DNA of 64,000 bases from Epichloe hybrida. Lineage: Eukaryota > Ascomycota > Sordariomycetes > Hypocreales > Clavicipitaceae. Shown in pieces: positions 31,848 to 45,370 of this stretch. The first letter of the stretch is position 1. Each line of letters opens with the position of its first letter. Below the pieces are notes generated by a model. The model was not told the DNA's origin, searched no databases, and saw only the letters and a list, made by a program, of their open reading frames with translations. A program made the position numbers and the translations under genes. The stretch is from positions 930,001 to 994,000 of the forward strand of contig JAFEKR010000017.1 in NCBI GenBank assembly GCA_019022495.1, read 5' to 3'.

Positions 31848-32083
31848 ATAATAATATAGAGAAGCTACTATTAATAGTATATCTAAGTATTATATAATTC
31901 TTCTATTTAGAACTATAAACTAACCATAACACTACTAATATTAATATCCTTATAACCCTAAATAATTAAGCTTTTTAACATGCATTCCTTAGATAAGAGC
32001 TTTATAAGCTATAAGAGTATAATAAAGGCTTAATTTACTATATCTCTAAAGAATACTATTCTAAAGAGGTCTTTAAAGGGATT

Positions 32084-32907
32084 TGTTAAAAATAAGACCT
32101 ATTTTTAGCCCTTTTCTAGTTAAAGAACCTTTTTATTACTAGCTTGCATTACAAGCCTAACAGCTGCATTGCAGCTGTTAACGGTCGCGAAGGTAGCTAT
32201 TAATAGCTACGTCGTAGCTGTTAACAGCTACGTCTAACCGTGTAGATAACTAATTAGTTAATTACGTTATAGCTGCAAGTGTAGCTACAACCACGCTATT
32301 AGTAATTAAGTAAGCTAGGGTGACGTAAGCTAGGGTGACGTAAGCAGGTTACCTTACACGTAACTTACCCTATAGCTATCTTTAATAGCGATTTTCTCTT
32401 TATTTAGAGGTTATACAAAAGTTTTATATATAGCAAATTAAAGCTTAAAGATAAGGCTTTCTCTTTATATAAGGTTATTTTTTAGACTAAAAGTTAGTGT
32501 ATACGGGTTGCTAGCTAGTATAGTGGTAAGTTAATTTTTTGGTTTTTGCATATAAATGAATTTTACGGAAAATCAAAAGTAGCTTGTAAGACCCTGTTAG
32601 CGGCCCGGATTCACTAATAAGGTTAGTAGGTTTATAAGAGGAAGAAGATCTTTTTAACTAGCTAGATAGCTAGTCCTCTTAACTAATAACAGCCGCATTA
32701 CTTATATAACGTATTTAAAATCAATTCTATTACTCTATAAGATATTATAAAAGTAATCTAAATTAAATTCTATTAGTTAATAACTACTATAACCTTCTAT
32801 TACGTTACGTTAATTAATTTAACGTTACGGCCTTATTAGTCCCTAACCATAGAGCTTACACCTATATAGCTATTACTAGCTAGCAACTAGCTCCCTATAT
32901 TTCAAAA
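32084..32907 (+). repeat. 5' LTR of Copia-2
   Basis: 824 bp, TGTTAAAAATAAGACC to TTTCAAAA, shorter than the Copia-1 3' LTR by exactly one 15-bp unit. Confidence 0.93.
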
Positions 32908-32930
32908 GGTTATGAGCCTAGCTCTATCAC
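32908..32930 (+). other. Primer binding site of Copia-2
   Basis: GGTTATGAGCCTAGCTC, identical to Copia-1. Confidence 0.8.
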
Positions 32931-32972
32931 TATAGATCCCTTTTAGGTTACTTTATGTACGAATACAGAAGA

Positions 32973-33080
32973 CTTCCCTTCTATAAAAAAGGAAGGACAT
33001 GTGAAAAAGGAAGCAATTCCCTTCTATAAAAAGGAATTTCAGTACAATATAGAAGCTTTTCCCTTCTATAAAAAGGAAAA
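32973..33080 (+). repeat. Three TTCC...GGAA hairpin motifs in the Copia-2 leader
   Basis: Three copies of TTCCCTTCTATAAAAAGGAA (5 or 6 A), about 42 bp apart; two fewer than Copia-1. Confidence 0.85.
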
Positions 33081-34168
33081 TAAATACCAAAGGAAAGGGA
33101 AAGGGACCTGTAATCCCTAACCCTAGTGCGTAAGAGGTTCTTAATAACTAGCTAAAAGAGCAAGCTATTAAGCAACAAGCAACTATAGATTAGTTATTAG
33201 AGAAGCTAGAAAGCCTATCTACAACTGTAAATAGTCGTATGGAGGGTGTGGAATCTGATAAGTCCGCTAGTCAGCAGCAAGATCAGTAGCTTACTTAAGA
33301 AAATCAAGCTAAATCTAGCTCTGTACAAGCAACCTTTAATAATTTAATTATTAAGGAATTTAATAAGAGGGTTTATAGCTTTCCAGAGACTGCTAGGCTT
33401 AAAGGAGCTGAAAATTTTAAACAATGGAAATAAGCCCTAACTATCTAATTTAGAGCTTTAGGTATGCCTAATTTTCTAGATAATCCGGAGAGTTCTAGGG
33501 CGCTAGGGGATCTAGATTAAGCTATTATCCTTATGTTATTAAGGGATAGTTATACAGAAGGACCCTAAGCCGCTATAACTTAGCAAAAATCACCTGAAAA
33601 AGCCTATAATTTACTTATAAGGCAATATTCACATAGCGTTGAAATCCAGAGGGGGTCCCTATACTTAGAATTTTATAACCTGAATTTTTAAGAGTTTAAG
33701 GGGACTTTAGAGTCCTTTAATGTAGTCTTTAATAATCTACTAGCTAGATTATTAATTTCTAGGGTCCTAATTACTCCGATAGATCAGGTTAATCAATATC
33801 TTTAATCCCTAAAATTAACCTTCCCTTAGTAAGCTAAGAGGCAATAATTTAGCATACGCATAAATAGGGCTATAGGGGCTCCCCTAGAAGCCCTAAATCT
33901 TTAATTTTTAATGGCAGACCTTCTAGCAAAACAGAGGGATAAATTATCTATAGTATCTAAAGCCCTGAATTATAGGGCTAAAAACCTTAAAAAAGGGGCT
34001 AAGGATAAAGATAAAGCCCCTAAGGATTAGAAGAAGAAAGGAGGCTCTAAAGAAAAAAAGGGCTCTTCTAATTCTAACTCGTCTTCTAATAAGAAGTAGA
34101 AGAAGAAGTAAAAAGGTCAAAAATCAGATAAAAAGGATAATAAAGAGACCTCTAGAGAGGGATCTTTT
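33081..34168 (+). pseudogene. gag pseudogene of Copia-2
   Basis: Colinear with the Copia-1 gag; interrupted by RIP stops. Keeps an unmutated TGG at about 33424 where Copia-1 has TAG (about 8800), which shows independent RIP of the two copies. Confidence 0.75.
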
Positions 34169-37100
34169 ATGCTAGGAAATTATAACCTTTCTAACGGTGC
34201 TCTCAAACCATACAAGAAGCCTAGCCTTCATAAGACTAGTTATAAGAGCTCTAGTAATAGTAGCTCTGATTCTAGCTCTTCTGAATCGGATAATGATGAA
34301 AAACAAGAAATTAAAACCTTAAATGGTTTTAATTATTATAGCAAAGACATAAAAAAGGCCCTATTATATAATACAGGTTTGACTGTACATATAGTTAATT
34401 TAAGGGAGGTCTTTAAGGATTATACCCCTTATAAAAAGGGGGAATCCGACCCTATTATAACTGGTGGTAGCCCTATTTACGCTAAGGGTCACGGTAGTGC
34501 TATTTTTGAGGTCTTATATTAGAAAAATCTAGCAAGATATAGGACCTTAGTGCTTAAAGATGCGCTATATTTTCCTTAGCTTAATGTTAATATAGTTAGT
34601 GGACTTACGCACTATATATCTAGTGGTTACCTTATAAAAAACCTACTTTATCTTAAAGATAGGTCTTGTATTATAACCTTAGATATAGAAAAACATGGTT
34701 TTTTCTTCCACGTTAAAAACTAATCTACGCCTAAGTTATCTAAAGGGCCCTGTAATAATTCGAATTATATCTGACCTTTTACCTACGCCGCTTTTAAGGG
34801 TCATAGTTACCCTATAGAGGTTCAAATCCCCTCTAAAAAGCCAGATTAGGCTTCTGATTTAAACGAAATCAACGAAAATAATGATAATATTAAAGAAATC
34901 ATACGGGATGATTTAGGGGAATTAGTCCCTTCTTCTTCGCTAATAGCCCTAGGTTAGGTCCCTTATAAATCTAAGGAAATAGATTTAGGGGTGTTAGAGG
35001 GCCCTAGTGGAGGAAAAGGGTCCCTAATACCTCTCCAAGAGGCCTGTGGTTCTCAAGGGGCCCAGCAGGGGACTAGTGAAGAGGGCCCTTGTCTAGATCC
35101 TAATTTAAACCCTAAGGATCTTCAATATTAACGGTTATTATAACTAGCTAGCCTATGGCATGTACGATTAGGGCATATAGGTCCTCCTTTGCTAAAGAAA
35201 ACTAGCCTTATAACTAAAGGAATCCCTAATATTTCTAAAATTAAGGATAAGGATTTTAGATGTATTGCTTGTGATCAATCCAAGGCAGTTAGAGGACCTA
35301 GGAAATTAGCTATCCCTAACCCCCCTAGAGCTCTAGATCGAATAGAGAGGGATACGCTAAAAATCAGCCCTATGCTATATAATAACCAGTCAATTTGCTT
35401 ATTTCTAGTTAATCGAAAGACTAGATATAAGTGGGTTATCTTATTACCTAATAAGGAAGGCCTAACTATTTATAAGGCTATCAAAGGCTTCTTTAGAGGG
35501 CTTAAAAATCAACTAGGTCAATATCCTTAGCATCTTCACTTTAATAGGGGCCAGGAAATTAATTCTAGTTATTAAGCTTAGTTAAATTCTAAAGAGATTA
35601 AATTTACAACTTCTAGTCCCTATATCTATAAGTAAAATAGATTAGCAGAGCGTTTAATTCGTACTATTCTAGATTAATTAAGGGCTACTATCTAGTGGGC
35701 AAAATTACTATTATTCTTATAGTATTTTATATTACCTATAGTTATTAACCTTATTAATATAACTACTAATACCACTAAGGATAAAAGCCCTAAACAACTA
35801 CTATCTAGGGAGCTAAATCAGCCTTATATAACTAATATTAGCAGTATTAGAGCTATAGGATCTCACTATAAGATTCTAATTTCTCTTAAAAAACAACCTA
35901 AAGCCTAGAAGTTAGCAGCTAGGACTATTCCTAAAAGACTTTTAGCTACACTAGGTTCTAACACCTACCTAGTGTATATCCCCTCTAAAAGGCTAGTTAT
36001 AAAGACTAGCTTTATTAAGATTATAGAACCTATAGGCCCTGTTTCTAAAGGCTTACCTAGGATTTCTATAGGGGATAACCCTTGAGAGGGGGAAAGTAAT
36101 CTAGAAAATAAAAATTAACAAAATCTAGATCAAGGTTTAAAGGATTATCCTATAGATAACATAGGTATCCCTATAGGTCAAGAAAAACCACCTATAAGCC
36201 CCGAAGAACCCCCTAAAGGTCTAATTCTAGTGGATCCTATATAGGCGCAGCCCATATCTCAACTAGGAAATCAGATTTTAACTTCAGACCTTAATTTTAA
36301 CCCTAATATTGACCCTATAGATGTTAATATTAGTTCCCCTTCTTCTATAGATTTTATAAAAGAAATCTGCTTTAAGGTATAGGAGACGCTAAAGGAAAAG
36401 AATCCTATTAGCCCTAAGCCTAAGACCTAGAAGCAAGTTATATCTAGCCCTAAAAGGGATAAATAGATAGAAGCTACTTATAAGGAATACAAATAACTTC
36501 TTAAGGCTAGTACTTTTAAATTTATAGGGAAAGACTAAATCCCTAAGGGCTAAAAAGTACTAAAGAATAGGCTTATTTATAAGCTTAAAAAGAATAAAGG
36601 AAATAATCCTTTAAAATATAAGGCCTGACTTATTACTAAGGGATTTATATAAATTAAAGGCCTAGATTACCTAGAGACCTTCGCTACTATAAGCATTCCC
36701 CCTAGCTAGAGGATTTTACTAGCCCTAGCGGCTTGGAATAACTAGGAAATCAAATGAATCAATTTTATAGGAGCTTTTCTTAATAGTAAGCTACAATAAT
36801 AGATTTATATGGTTATTCTAGATGGGTTTATGAAATTCCTTAAAGCAAATCTAAATCTAGCTAAATAAGCTAAAAGTTTTAGCTAGAAACCCTCTAAAGA
36901 CTAAGTAATTTTATTATAGAAGTCTTTATACAGCCTAAAATAAAGCTTAAGGGAGTGGCAAGAAGCACTAATATTAGTGCTTAAATCCCTGGGATTTAAC
37001 CCTTTAATATCTAACCTAGCTATCTTCTTTAATCCTTTAACCAAAACCTGCGTTATTATATATATAGATGACTGCCTTCTAATTAGACTGGATTTATCTT

Positions 37101-38030
37101 ATATCTAAAGACTTAAAGAGGAACTTTATAAAGTCTATCTAATAGAAGATAGAGGCCTAGCTGAATTCTTCTTAGGGGTTTAAATTATATAAGATAGGCC
37201 TAATAGGATACTGAAAATTCATTAAGCTTAGTATATCTTAGAAGCCTTAAAACGATTTAATATGCTAGATAGTAAGCCTATTAGTATACCTCTTTAGCTA
37301 GGCGTTTTAGCTACGTGGAAAACTAAGCCTCTAATAGCTAGTGAAATTAAGCTTTATTAGTGTATTATAGGGACTATTATGTACCTAATGCTACTAATAA
37401 GGCCTAATATAGCTTTTATGCTACAATGGTTATCTACTGCACTAGCTAGTCCTTATATAAAGCACCTAAAAGCAGCTAAAAACCTGCTAAGGTATTTATT
37501 AGGGACTAAATTCCTTGCTATTATCTATAGGGGAGACCCTAAAGGTATAGCTAGCAAAAGCTTAATAGGTTATTACGATAGTGATTTTGCAGGGGATAAA
37601 AAGACCTTAAAATTAACCTATGCTTATTTATTTAAGCTAGCTAGCGGGCCTATTAGCTAGAAATCAAAGAAAGCTAGTATAATAGCTCTATTAACACTAG
37701 AAGCTAAAGCTAACGCTATTTACAAAACCTTCCGGGAGCTTTAGTGGCTTTAGGGCTTATTTAAGGAGCTAAAAACCCCTATATCTCCCCCTATCTAGAT
37801 ATATTATAATAATTAAGGCGCTATAACTACTGCTTATAACCCTGCTTTACATAGTCATACAAAGCATATATTACTAAAGTTTAACTATATTAGGTAATAG
37901 GTTTTAGAGGGTTTAGCTAAGATTAAATATCTAGATATAAAGTTAATACCTGCAGACAGTCTTACGAAACCTCTTTCTAGACCTCTTTATTAGGCTTCTT
38001 TTAAGCTTCTAGGGCTTAATAATTACTAAA
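34169..38030 (+). pseudogene. pol pseudogene of Copia-2
   Basis: Same domain order as Copia-1. Protease site NTG (from DTG) lies in the open piece 34169-34522. The integrase zinc region and core start lie at 35150-35530, with an open piece 35189-35530 containing CIACDQSKA. Reverse transcriptase occupies about 36550-37190 with an intact YIDD at 37061-37072, unlike the NN of Copia-1. RNase H runs 37379-38020, with an open piece at 37379-37660 that contains YDSDFAGD. Stops between these pieces prevent a full polyprotein. Confidence 0.87.
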
Positions 38031-38236
38031 CTAACAACTTCCCTTCAATAAGGAACTAGAAAATAATGTTAAAAAGGGAGCTATATTTAATAATAGCTAA
38101 GAATTCAAAAGGGGGCCTTTTTTATATTTTCCTGTTTTTCCCTTTTATCTGTTATTATTAAAAGTTTTTGTTTTTACCCTATAGTCTCTTTAAATACTTC
38201 TAATTGATTTTAAATGTAATTCTTTTGTAGAGAGGG

Positions 38237-39059
38237 TGTTAAAAATAAGACTTATTTTTAGCCCTTTTCTAGTTAAAGAACCTTTTTATTACTAGCTTAC
38301 ATTATAAGCCTGACAGCTACACTACAGATGTTAATAGTCGTAAGGGCAGCTATTAATAGCTGCGTCGCAGCTGTTAATAGCTACGACTAACTATATGTGG
38401 ATAACTAATTAGTTAATTACGTTATAGCTATAAGCATAGCCACAACCACACTACTAGTAATTAGGTAAGCTAGGGTGACGTAAGCTAGGGTAATATAAGC
38501 AGGTTACCCTATATATAACTTACCCTATAGCTATCTTTAATAGCGATTTTCTCTTTAACTAGAGGTTGTATAAAAGTTTTATATATAGTAAATTAAAGCT
38601 TAAAGATAGAGCTTTCTCTTTATATAAGGTTATTTTTTAGACTAAAAGTTAGTGCATATAGGTTACTAGCTAGTATAGTGGTGAGTTGATTTTTTGGTTT
38701 TTGCATACAAATGAATTTTACAGAAAATCAAAAGTGACCTATAAGACCCCGTTAGCGGCCCAGATCCACCGATAAGGTTAGTAGGTCTATAAGAGAAAGA
38801 AGATCTTTTTAACTAGCTAGATAGCTAGTCCTCTTAACTAACAGCCACATTGCCCGTACAACGTATCTAAAATCAATTCTATTACTCTATAAGATATTAT
38901 AAAAGTAATCTAGATTGAATTCTATTAGTTAATAACTGCCATAACCTTCCGTTACGTTGCGTTAATTAAATTAACGTTACAGCCCTATTAGTCCCTGACC
39001 GTAGAGCTTGCACTTGTACAGCTGTTGCCAGCTAGCAACTAGCTCCCTACATCTCAATA
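38237..39059 (+). repeat. 3' LTR of Copia-2
   Basis: 823 bp, starting TGTTAAAAATAAGACT after a GAGAGGG tract and ending ATCTCAATA. The last bases differ from the 5' LTR (CTCAATA against TTCAAAA), consistent with a recombinant origin. Confidence 0.9.
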
Positions 39060-40337
39060 CTTTTACTACTTCTTTTACTATTTTTCTTATTTTTATGATT
39101 TTCTAGCTTTACTAAAGTAATAATACTCCTAAAGTACAAAAGAAAACCCTAGTAATAGGTAAATATATAAGCTTAATTAGTAGTAAAAGAATAGTAACTT
39201 AAAGCCTTTTTTATAGCCTAGATAATATAAGATAGCAAAATCTAAATCTAGCCCTTTAATAAGGGGAAAAGCTAGTAATAGTAAGGCCCTAATAATTACT
39301 CTTAAGAGATCTTAAGAAAATAAATTATTACTATATCTTTAACTACTTACCTATAACCTTAGAAAAGATTAGAAAAAGCCTATTAAGCTAGATCTAGAAG
39401 ATACTATATAGCTTAAACTTAATAACTATATTATAAGATTTATTAACCTTAGTAAGTAGTAAGGTTAGAGAGATAATAACCTTTAGGAATTATTCTAAAA
39501 AGACTTTAAAGGCTAGTCTAAAAATACCTTTAAGAGAGTAAATAAAGATATTATTAGAGAGCTATATAACTCTTTATAAGATTATAGTATCCTTATTAAA
39601 TAAGGCCTAGGATACCTTATCCTACCTAGTATTACTTAAAGAAGTGCTTAGTTAAATAATAATATTATATTAGCTATAAGAAAGATTATAATCTTCTAAA
39701 TCTCTAGAGCCTTAACCCTAGTACCCCTAATTACCTACTCTATAAATCTACCTTTCTTAAACCCAATAATTCCCTAAATCTCTAAAAGCCATTATAAAGA
39801 TCTTAATTAAATTAATTACTTTATTCTAATAATTATTACTTATAATAATATATAGACTACTATTTATAATAAATTATACCTTTATAGTAATTCCGCTTTA
39901 AAGATTAAGTTATAAAGAAAATCTTAAGGCTTATAAAAAGATATAAGAATAGTAACTACTATAGTAAGAAGCTATATAACTTTCTAATACTAAAGATTAC
40001 ACTCTTTAAGAATAAGTATAATAAAATTAACCTCTCTTAATTATATTATTGAAAGGCTTTTCCTATTATATTCATAACTAATACTAGTAATATTACCTTA
40101 ATTACCTCTTTAGGAATAATTATTCCTATAAAGAGATAATGATTTAAATTCATTAATACTTTAAGATAAAAAGTAACTAATAATTCTATTACTATAAGTA
40201 AAGTAATATAATACTAAAGAATATAATTAATAAAAACCCTAATAAAAGTAAGCTTAAGTGCCTTAAGATTATATTATTAACCCTTAAGAAAATCTATTAA
40301 AAACTATACCTTTTTAATATAGTAAATACTAAGCTTT

Positions 40338-40539
40338 TGTGAGGCCCTACTCATAACACTAGCGCGCTAGCGCACCACTAGGCGGGCGCACCACGCCCTA
40401 GGGCTAGGTCCACGTAACACTAGTAAGTCACTAGCTATAAGTTAGTAACTTACACGTATAACACACTTAGACCTAGCAAGCTTTAGTTAATATATAAACA
40501 CCCCTATACCTCTTACTTAGCTATCCCTTTATTCTTATA
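40338..40539 (+). repeat. 5' LTR of Gypsy-2
   Basis: Starts TGTGAGGCCCTACTC, ends TTCTTATA (decayed TTCTCACA). Keeps several CpGs (AGCGCGCTAGCGC), so it is less mutated than the interior. Confidence 0.92.
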
Positions 40540-40559
40540 ATTCTAAAGCTTCTCTTACT

Positions 40560-41680
40560 AGCTACCTAAGAGTAATATAAGAGGAAGAATAACCTAATCT
40601 ACTAGAACTATACTATATATTACTTAGGATTAGCTAGATAATAGTAATACTATAGCTAGGGATATACTATATTCTATAACCTTATCTAAAGCTATACCCT
40701 TTACTATAGTAATAAAAGAGGTAGTAGTTAGGGAGTAAATTACTTAACTTAAGTAACTTAAGGAACTATAGGATTAAGAAAAGAAGCTTACTAACTTAAT
40801 ATAATCTTATAGAGAACTAGTAAAAAGGGGCTAAAAGGATAATTTATCCTTAAGCCTTAGTAGCTAAGAAGTTAAGGTCTAAAATATTATAAAACTCTAA
40901 TACCTTATAAACCTATAAAAGTATAAGATATAGCTTAATAACCTTAACTATACCTTCAAGGGGGTAAAGAAGAAGTATTACTAGGATAACTAAAAGATTC
41001 TCTTTACACTTAACTATATATATATAAACTATTAAGCTAGATAAGTCTAATATATTAAAGAATAACTAGCTAATAGTTAGGATTATCCTAAGGATAACTA
41101 GGATAAGTTCTAAGACTAGACCCTTATATTACTTAAAGACTTTATAAGTTATAATATATAAATAGCTATATAGCTAGAAAACATAAAGCAAAAGAAGGGC
41201 TAGAGTCCTATTAAGTTTAGTATTTACTTAGATTTACTAGAGAAACACTTAGAATAAGCTTTAGAAAAGACCTATGCTCTTATATTCTTTAAAAAATTAC
41301 TTCCTAACTTATAAGATTATATTAACTTATACACGGATATTACTAGTTTAATATAAGAAGATATTATATAACTTACCTAGTAATTCTAGGAGGTAATATT
41401 AAAGAATAAGTAAAAGCTAAATAATTTAGAAAAGAAGGGGCTATATAAGGTAGCTTAACACTAAAGATATAACTCCCTATAAGGGTATTAGCTAAATAGG
41501 GACTAAAAAGATAAGGATAAGGATAAGGAAAAGACCCTAGCTACTTACCTAAATAATAATAGACTATAAGAAAGAAAATAGTACTATAACTATAGTAATA
41601 TAAAGTATTTCTTTTATAATTATAATAAGCTAAGAAAAGACTAATAAGAAGGTTAGGAAAACTCCTAGAGGTAAAAGTAA
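40560..41680 (+). pseudogene. gag pseudogene of Gypsy-2
   Basis: Decayed Gag frame. A zinc knuckle near 41580-41640 reads YYNYSNIKYF.YNY, the form expected when the Cys codons of a C-x2-C-x4-H-x4-C knuckle turn into Tyr by G-to-A change. Stops are frequent. Confidence 0.6.
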
Positions 41681-41689
41681 AAGCCCTTA

Positions 41690-44600
41690 CCTTTACCTTA
41701 GATACTAGGGTACTAGTAAGACGCTAATTCTATACATTAGTTACTATTTATAGGCATAAAGATATTAAAATAGTAGCGCATCTTGATAGTTATGCTAAGA
41801 TTAATATTATAAGCGCCTAATTTACATAGACTTATAAGCTTAATTAGGCTAAGGCTATAGCACCTATCTTAAAGGTAGTAAGGGCTCTAATAGTCCCCTA
41901 ATATAGTATCTATAAGGTGCCTATTTTAATTAAAGATTTATAAGGTAAAGAGAAAGACCTTAAGTTACTATATATAGCTATTAATAAGGACCTAAGAGTA
42001 AAGGGAAGCCCTATATTAATTAGAATACACATGCTTATAGAAGAATATATATATCTTTACTTATATTTATAAGAATAGTAGTTTAAAAAGAGAAAGGTAG
42101 CTTTTTTACTACTAACTCCCTATAAGTTTATAAAGGTAATATATAATAAGATAATTATATATACTATTATAAGCGTAATAGAAAATAAGTTTATCTCTCT
42201 TAAAGATAAAGAGAAAGCAAAAGTATATAAAACTATTAAAGATATTGTAGAGGAACTATGTAAATTTAAAGATATATTTATATTAGATAAGGCAAGGAGC
42301 CTCCTATTAAAGAAGTTAACTAACTATATGATTAATCTTATACTAGGAGCTATACCCCTATATAGACTAATCTATTCTCTCTCCTAAAGTAAACTTAAAG
42401 AGCTCTAGGAATATATTAATAATAACCTAAAGAAAAGCTAAATAAGACCCTTAAAGAGCCTCGTAGGCATGCCTATCCTATTTATACTAAAGAAGGATAG
42501 AATACTATAGCTATATGTTAACTATTAAGGGCTTAATAAGGTAATATAAAAGAATTACTATACTCTCCCCCTAATTTTAGAGATTCTTAATTAATACTAA
42601 GGGGCTTATTTCTTTTCTAAGATTAATATTAAGGATATATACTACTAAATTTATATTAAAGAAGGTAATAAATAAAAGATAGCTTTTTGCATATATTATA
42701 GGCACTATAAGTACCTTATAATGCCTTTTAGGTTAATAAATACCCTAGCTACTTTCTAGAGTTATATTTATAAAGCGCTATATAGGCTAGTTAACACTAT
42801 TTATATAATATATTTAGATAATATCTTAATCTTCTCTAAGATAAAGGAGAAGCACACTAAATATATTAAGTAAGTCCTTAAATATATAAGGTTAGTAAAG
42901 TTATATACAAAACCCTCTAAGTGCTCTTTCTATAAGGAATTAGTAAAATTCCTAGGGTTTATTCTCTTTATTAATAGGATATTAATAAATACTTACTAGG
43001 TTAATATAATTAAAGAATAGAAGGAGCTAATAAGTTTTAAGGATATATAGTTATTTCTTAGGTTTTATAACTTTTACTAATAGTTTATTTATAAATACTC
43101 TAGGATTATAGCACCTCTTTATATATTAATAAAGGGTAGTTAAAATAGTATTTAGACTAGGAGGTTTATATTTAGAGAAAAGAAGTAGTTAGTATTTAAC
43201 TAGCTAAAAGATGCCTTTTAGTAAGCGCCTTTACTCTAATACTATAACCTAAGTTAGGCAGTGTATATTAAGATAAATACCTTAATTTTTGTAATAGTAG
43301 GAATCCTATCTTAGTAAGATAATAAGGGCTATTAGTATTTAGTAGCCTTTTAGTTAAGGAAGTTTATAGATACTAAATATAACTATAGTATAGCTAATTA
43401 AGAGCTACTTACTATAGTAAAGTTATTTAAACACTAGTAATATTATATTAAAGGCGTGGAAATACTTATAGAGGTCCTATTAGACTATTATAACCTATAG
43501 ACTTTTATAAGGTAGTAGAAGCTAAATAGAAAATAGGTATAATAGTATATATTCCTCTGCCCTTTCTATTTTATAATTAAGCATAGACTAAGAAAGAGTA
43601 ACCTTATAAATACACTATTAAGAAGGTTTAATTATAAGGGTAAACCTATATTAAATAAGGCGCTCTTACTAGAGCTTTAAAGGAAGATAGTAAATATCTA
43701 TATAGTAGAAGAAAAAGTACTAATATATTAAAGAAGTTATAGCGTAATACTAGTCTTAGAACTTACTAAGGTAAGAGTAGCCTAGGTAAAAGGCTAGTTA
43801 GCTACTATAGATTTAGTAATAAGTTAGCTAAATAAGGGTGATTTTAAGGAGAAGGTAGTGTGTATTTAAGATATTAGTATAGTATAAGTAATTTAGGGGG
43901 CTATTATATTACTAAATCCTTACTAATCTATAGTAAATAAACTATTAGTATAACTACTATAGAAAGTATAGGACTAAGATCTAGATCTATAAAAGTATAA
44001 AGGTAAGGTTAACTTCTAAGTAAAAGGGAGGGGAAAAGCTAGTCTATAGTTATATAGTATAAGGGGCCTCCTAATATATAAAGACTAGGTAATTATTCTA
44101 TAGGAGCCTATCTTATAATAGAAGCTTCTATAGCTACACTATAATAATTTATTAGTAAGTTACTTTAGGACTAAATACACTCTAGAGCTACTAAAATATT
44201 ACTATTAGTAGCTAGTAATAAGTAAAGCTACTTTAGACTATATATCTAGCTATAGAGTATACTAGTATATAGTAGTAAGATAGCACTACCCTTATAGAAG
44301 CCTTAAATTATTACTAATACTAAGGTAACTATAGGTAAAGATCTTAATAGACTTTATTATAGGTTTACTACTAGTATAGCTAGGTAAGCAAGAAACTAAT
44401 ATAATCCTAGTAATTATAAACTAATTTACTAAGTACTTTATCTTCCTTCCTATAAAGACTATAATTAATATAGCTAAATTAGCAAAGTTAGCAAAGTTAT
44501 TTTATAAGGAGATTAAGCTATAATTTAAAGCGCTAGAGGGCATTATATCTAATAAAGGGTTAGTATTTATAAGCTAATTCTAGTTAGAGGTACATTACTA

Positions 44601-45370
44601 GTTATATATAAAGCAAAGGCTTTTAATAGTATTTCACCCCTAAACTAATAGGTAAATAGAGAGAATAAATTAAGTGCTTAAGTATTACTTATAATATTTT
44701 ATTAAAGAGAACTAATAACTATAGCTAAAGCTACTCCTAATAGCCTAATTTATATATAATAATACTATTAATAAGATAATAGGCTACTTCCTTAACTACA
44801 CTTTTATAAGCTATTTACCTAAGTTTTACCTTACTCTTAAGGGTAAGAGTATAAAGGGGGAGGTCCTAGAGGCTTATATATATATTAAAAAGCTATACAA
44901 GGTTAGGGAGAAACTAGTATATAACTAAGTAAGAGTTACTAAAGCGTAGGTAAAGTACTATAACTAAAGATATTAGCTAATAACCTTAAAAAGAGAAGAC
45001 TTAGTACTACTATTAGTAAAGAATATTAAGCTTAAGGATATAAAATAGAAGCTAAACCTAAGATTTATTAGGCTATTTTAAATACTTAATACTATAAGTA
45101 AATAAGTATACTAACTAGCATTACCTAATAAGTATAGCTAACTATATAATATATTTTATATTAGCCTATTAGAGCTATAGAATTACTAGGAAGACACCCT
45201 AGATAAGGATATACTAATACTAGACCTTAAAGATAATAATAATAAGTTTAAAGTTAAAGAAGTTAGGGATTATAGGAAGATATATAAAGGTAATAAATAC
45301 CTAGTAAAATAGAAGGGCTAGCTAAGCAAATATAATTAATAGGTAGCGTTAGAAAATATAGAAAGTGCTT
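41690..45370 (+). pseudogene. pol pseudogene of Gypsy-2 with chromodomain
   Basis: Protease-like AKINIIS at about 41800. Reverse transcriptase at about 42300-43000: IRP.KS.VGMPILF.LKKD-like fingers near 42445-42500 and the catalytic box as YLDNILIFS (about 42815-42840), one Asp changed to Asn. RNase H is at about 43240-43500, integrase at about 43550-44900. At about 45240-45370 a chromodomain reads VRDYRKIYKGNKYLVK followed by KG and an N-x-VALENIE-like helix; in chromoviruses this domain guides integration to marked chromatin. The domain order is fully Gypsy. Not functional. Confidence 0.85.

Larger units (their letters stand above)
28713..32083 (+). mobile_element. Copia family A copy A-2, 5' part (plus), cut by Copia-2
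   Basis: The reverse complement of A-5 from 59141 to about 56235: LTR 28713-28974, leader to about 29750, then decayed gag and the beginning of pol. The TRIM (31500-31847) is inserted in it. The copy stops where Copia-2 begins; the sequence beyond Copia-2 is not its continuation. No open coding frame remains. Confidence 0.8.
32084..39059 (+). mobile_element. Copia-2: full-length Copia element of the Copia-1 family
   Basis: LTRs at 32084-32907 and 38237-39059 enclose gag and pol colinear with Copia-1. Coding frames are RIP-broken but somewhat differently from Copia-1: the reverse transcriptase box is still YIDD. Three leader hairpin motifs instead of five, two U3 units per LTR. The flanks do not form a target duplication (GGATT at the left, CTTTT at the right) and belong to different positions of family A, which suggests a recombinant element. 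Confidence 0.9.

Noticed and set aside
31706..31897. 63-codon plus frame across the TRIM and its host
   Set aside because: Crosses an insertion boundary, so it cannot be an evolved gene.
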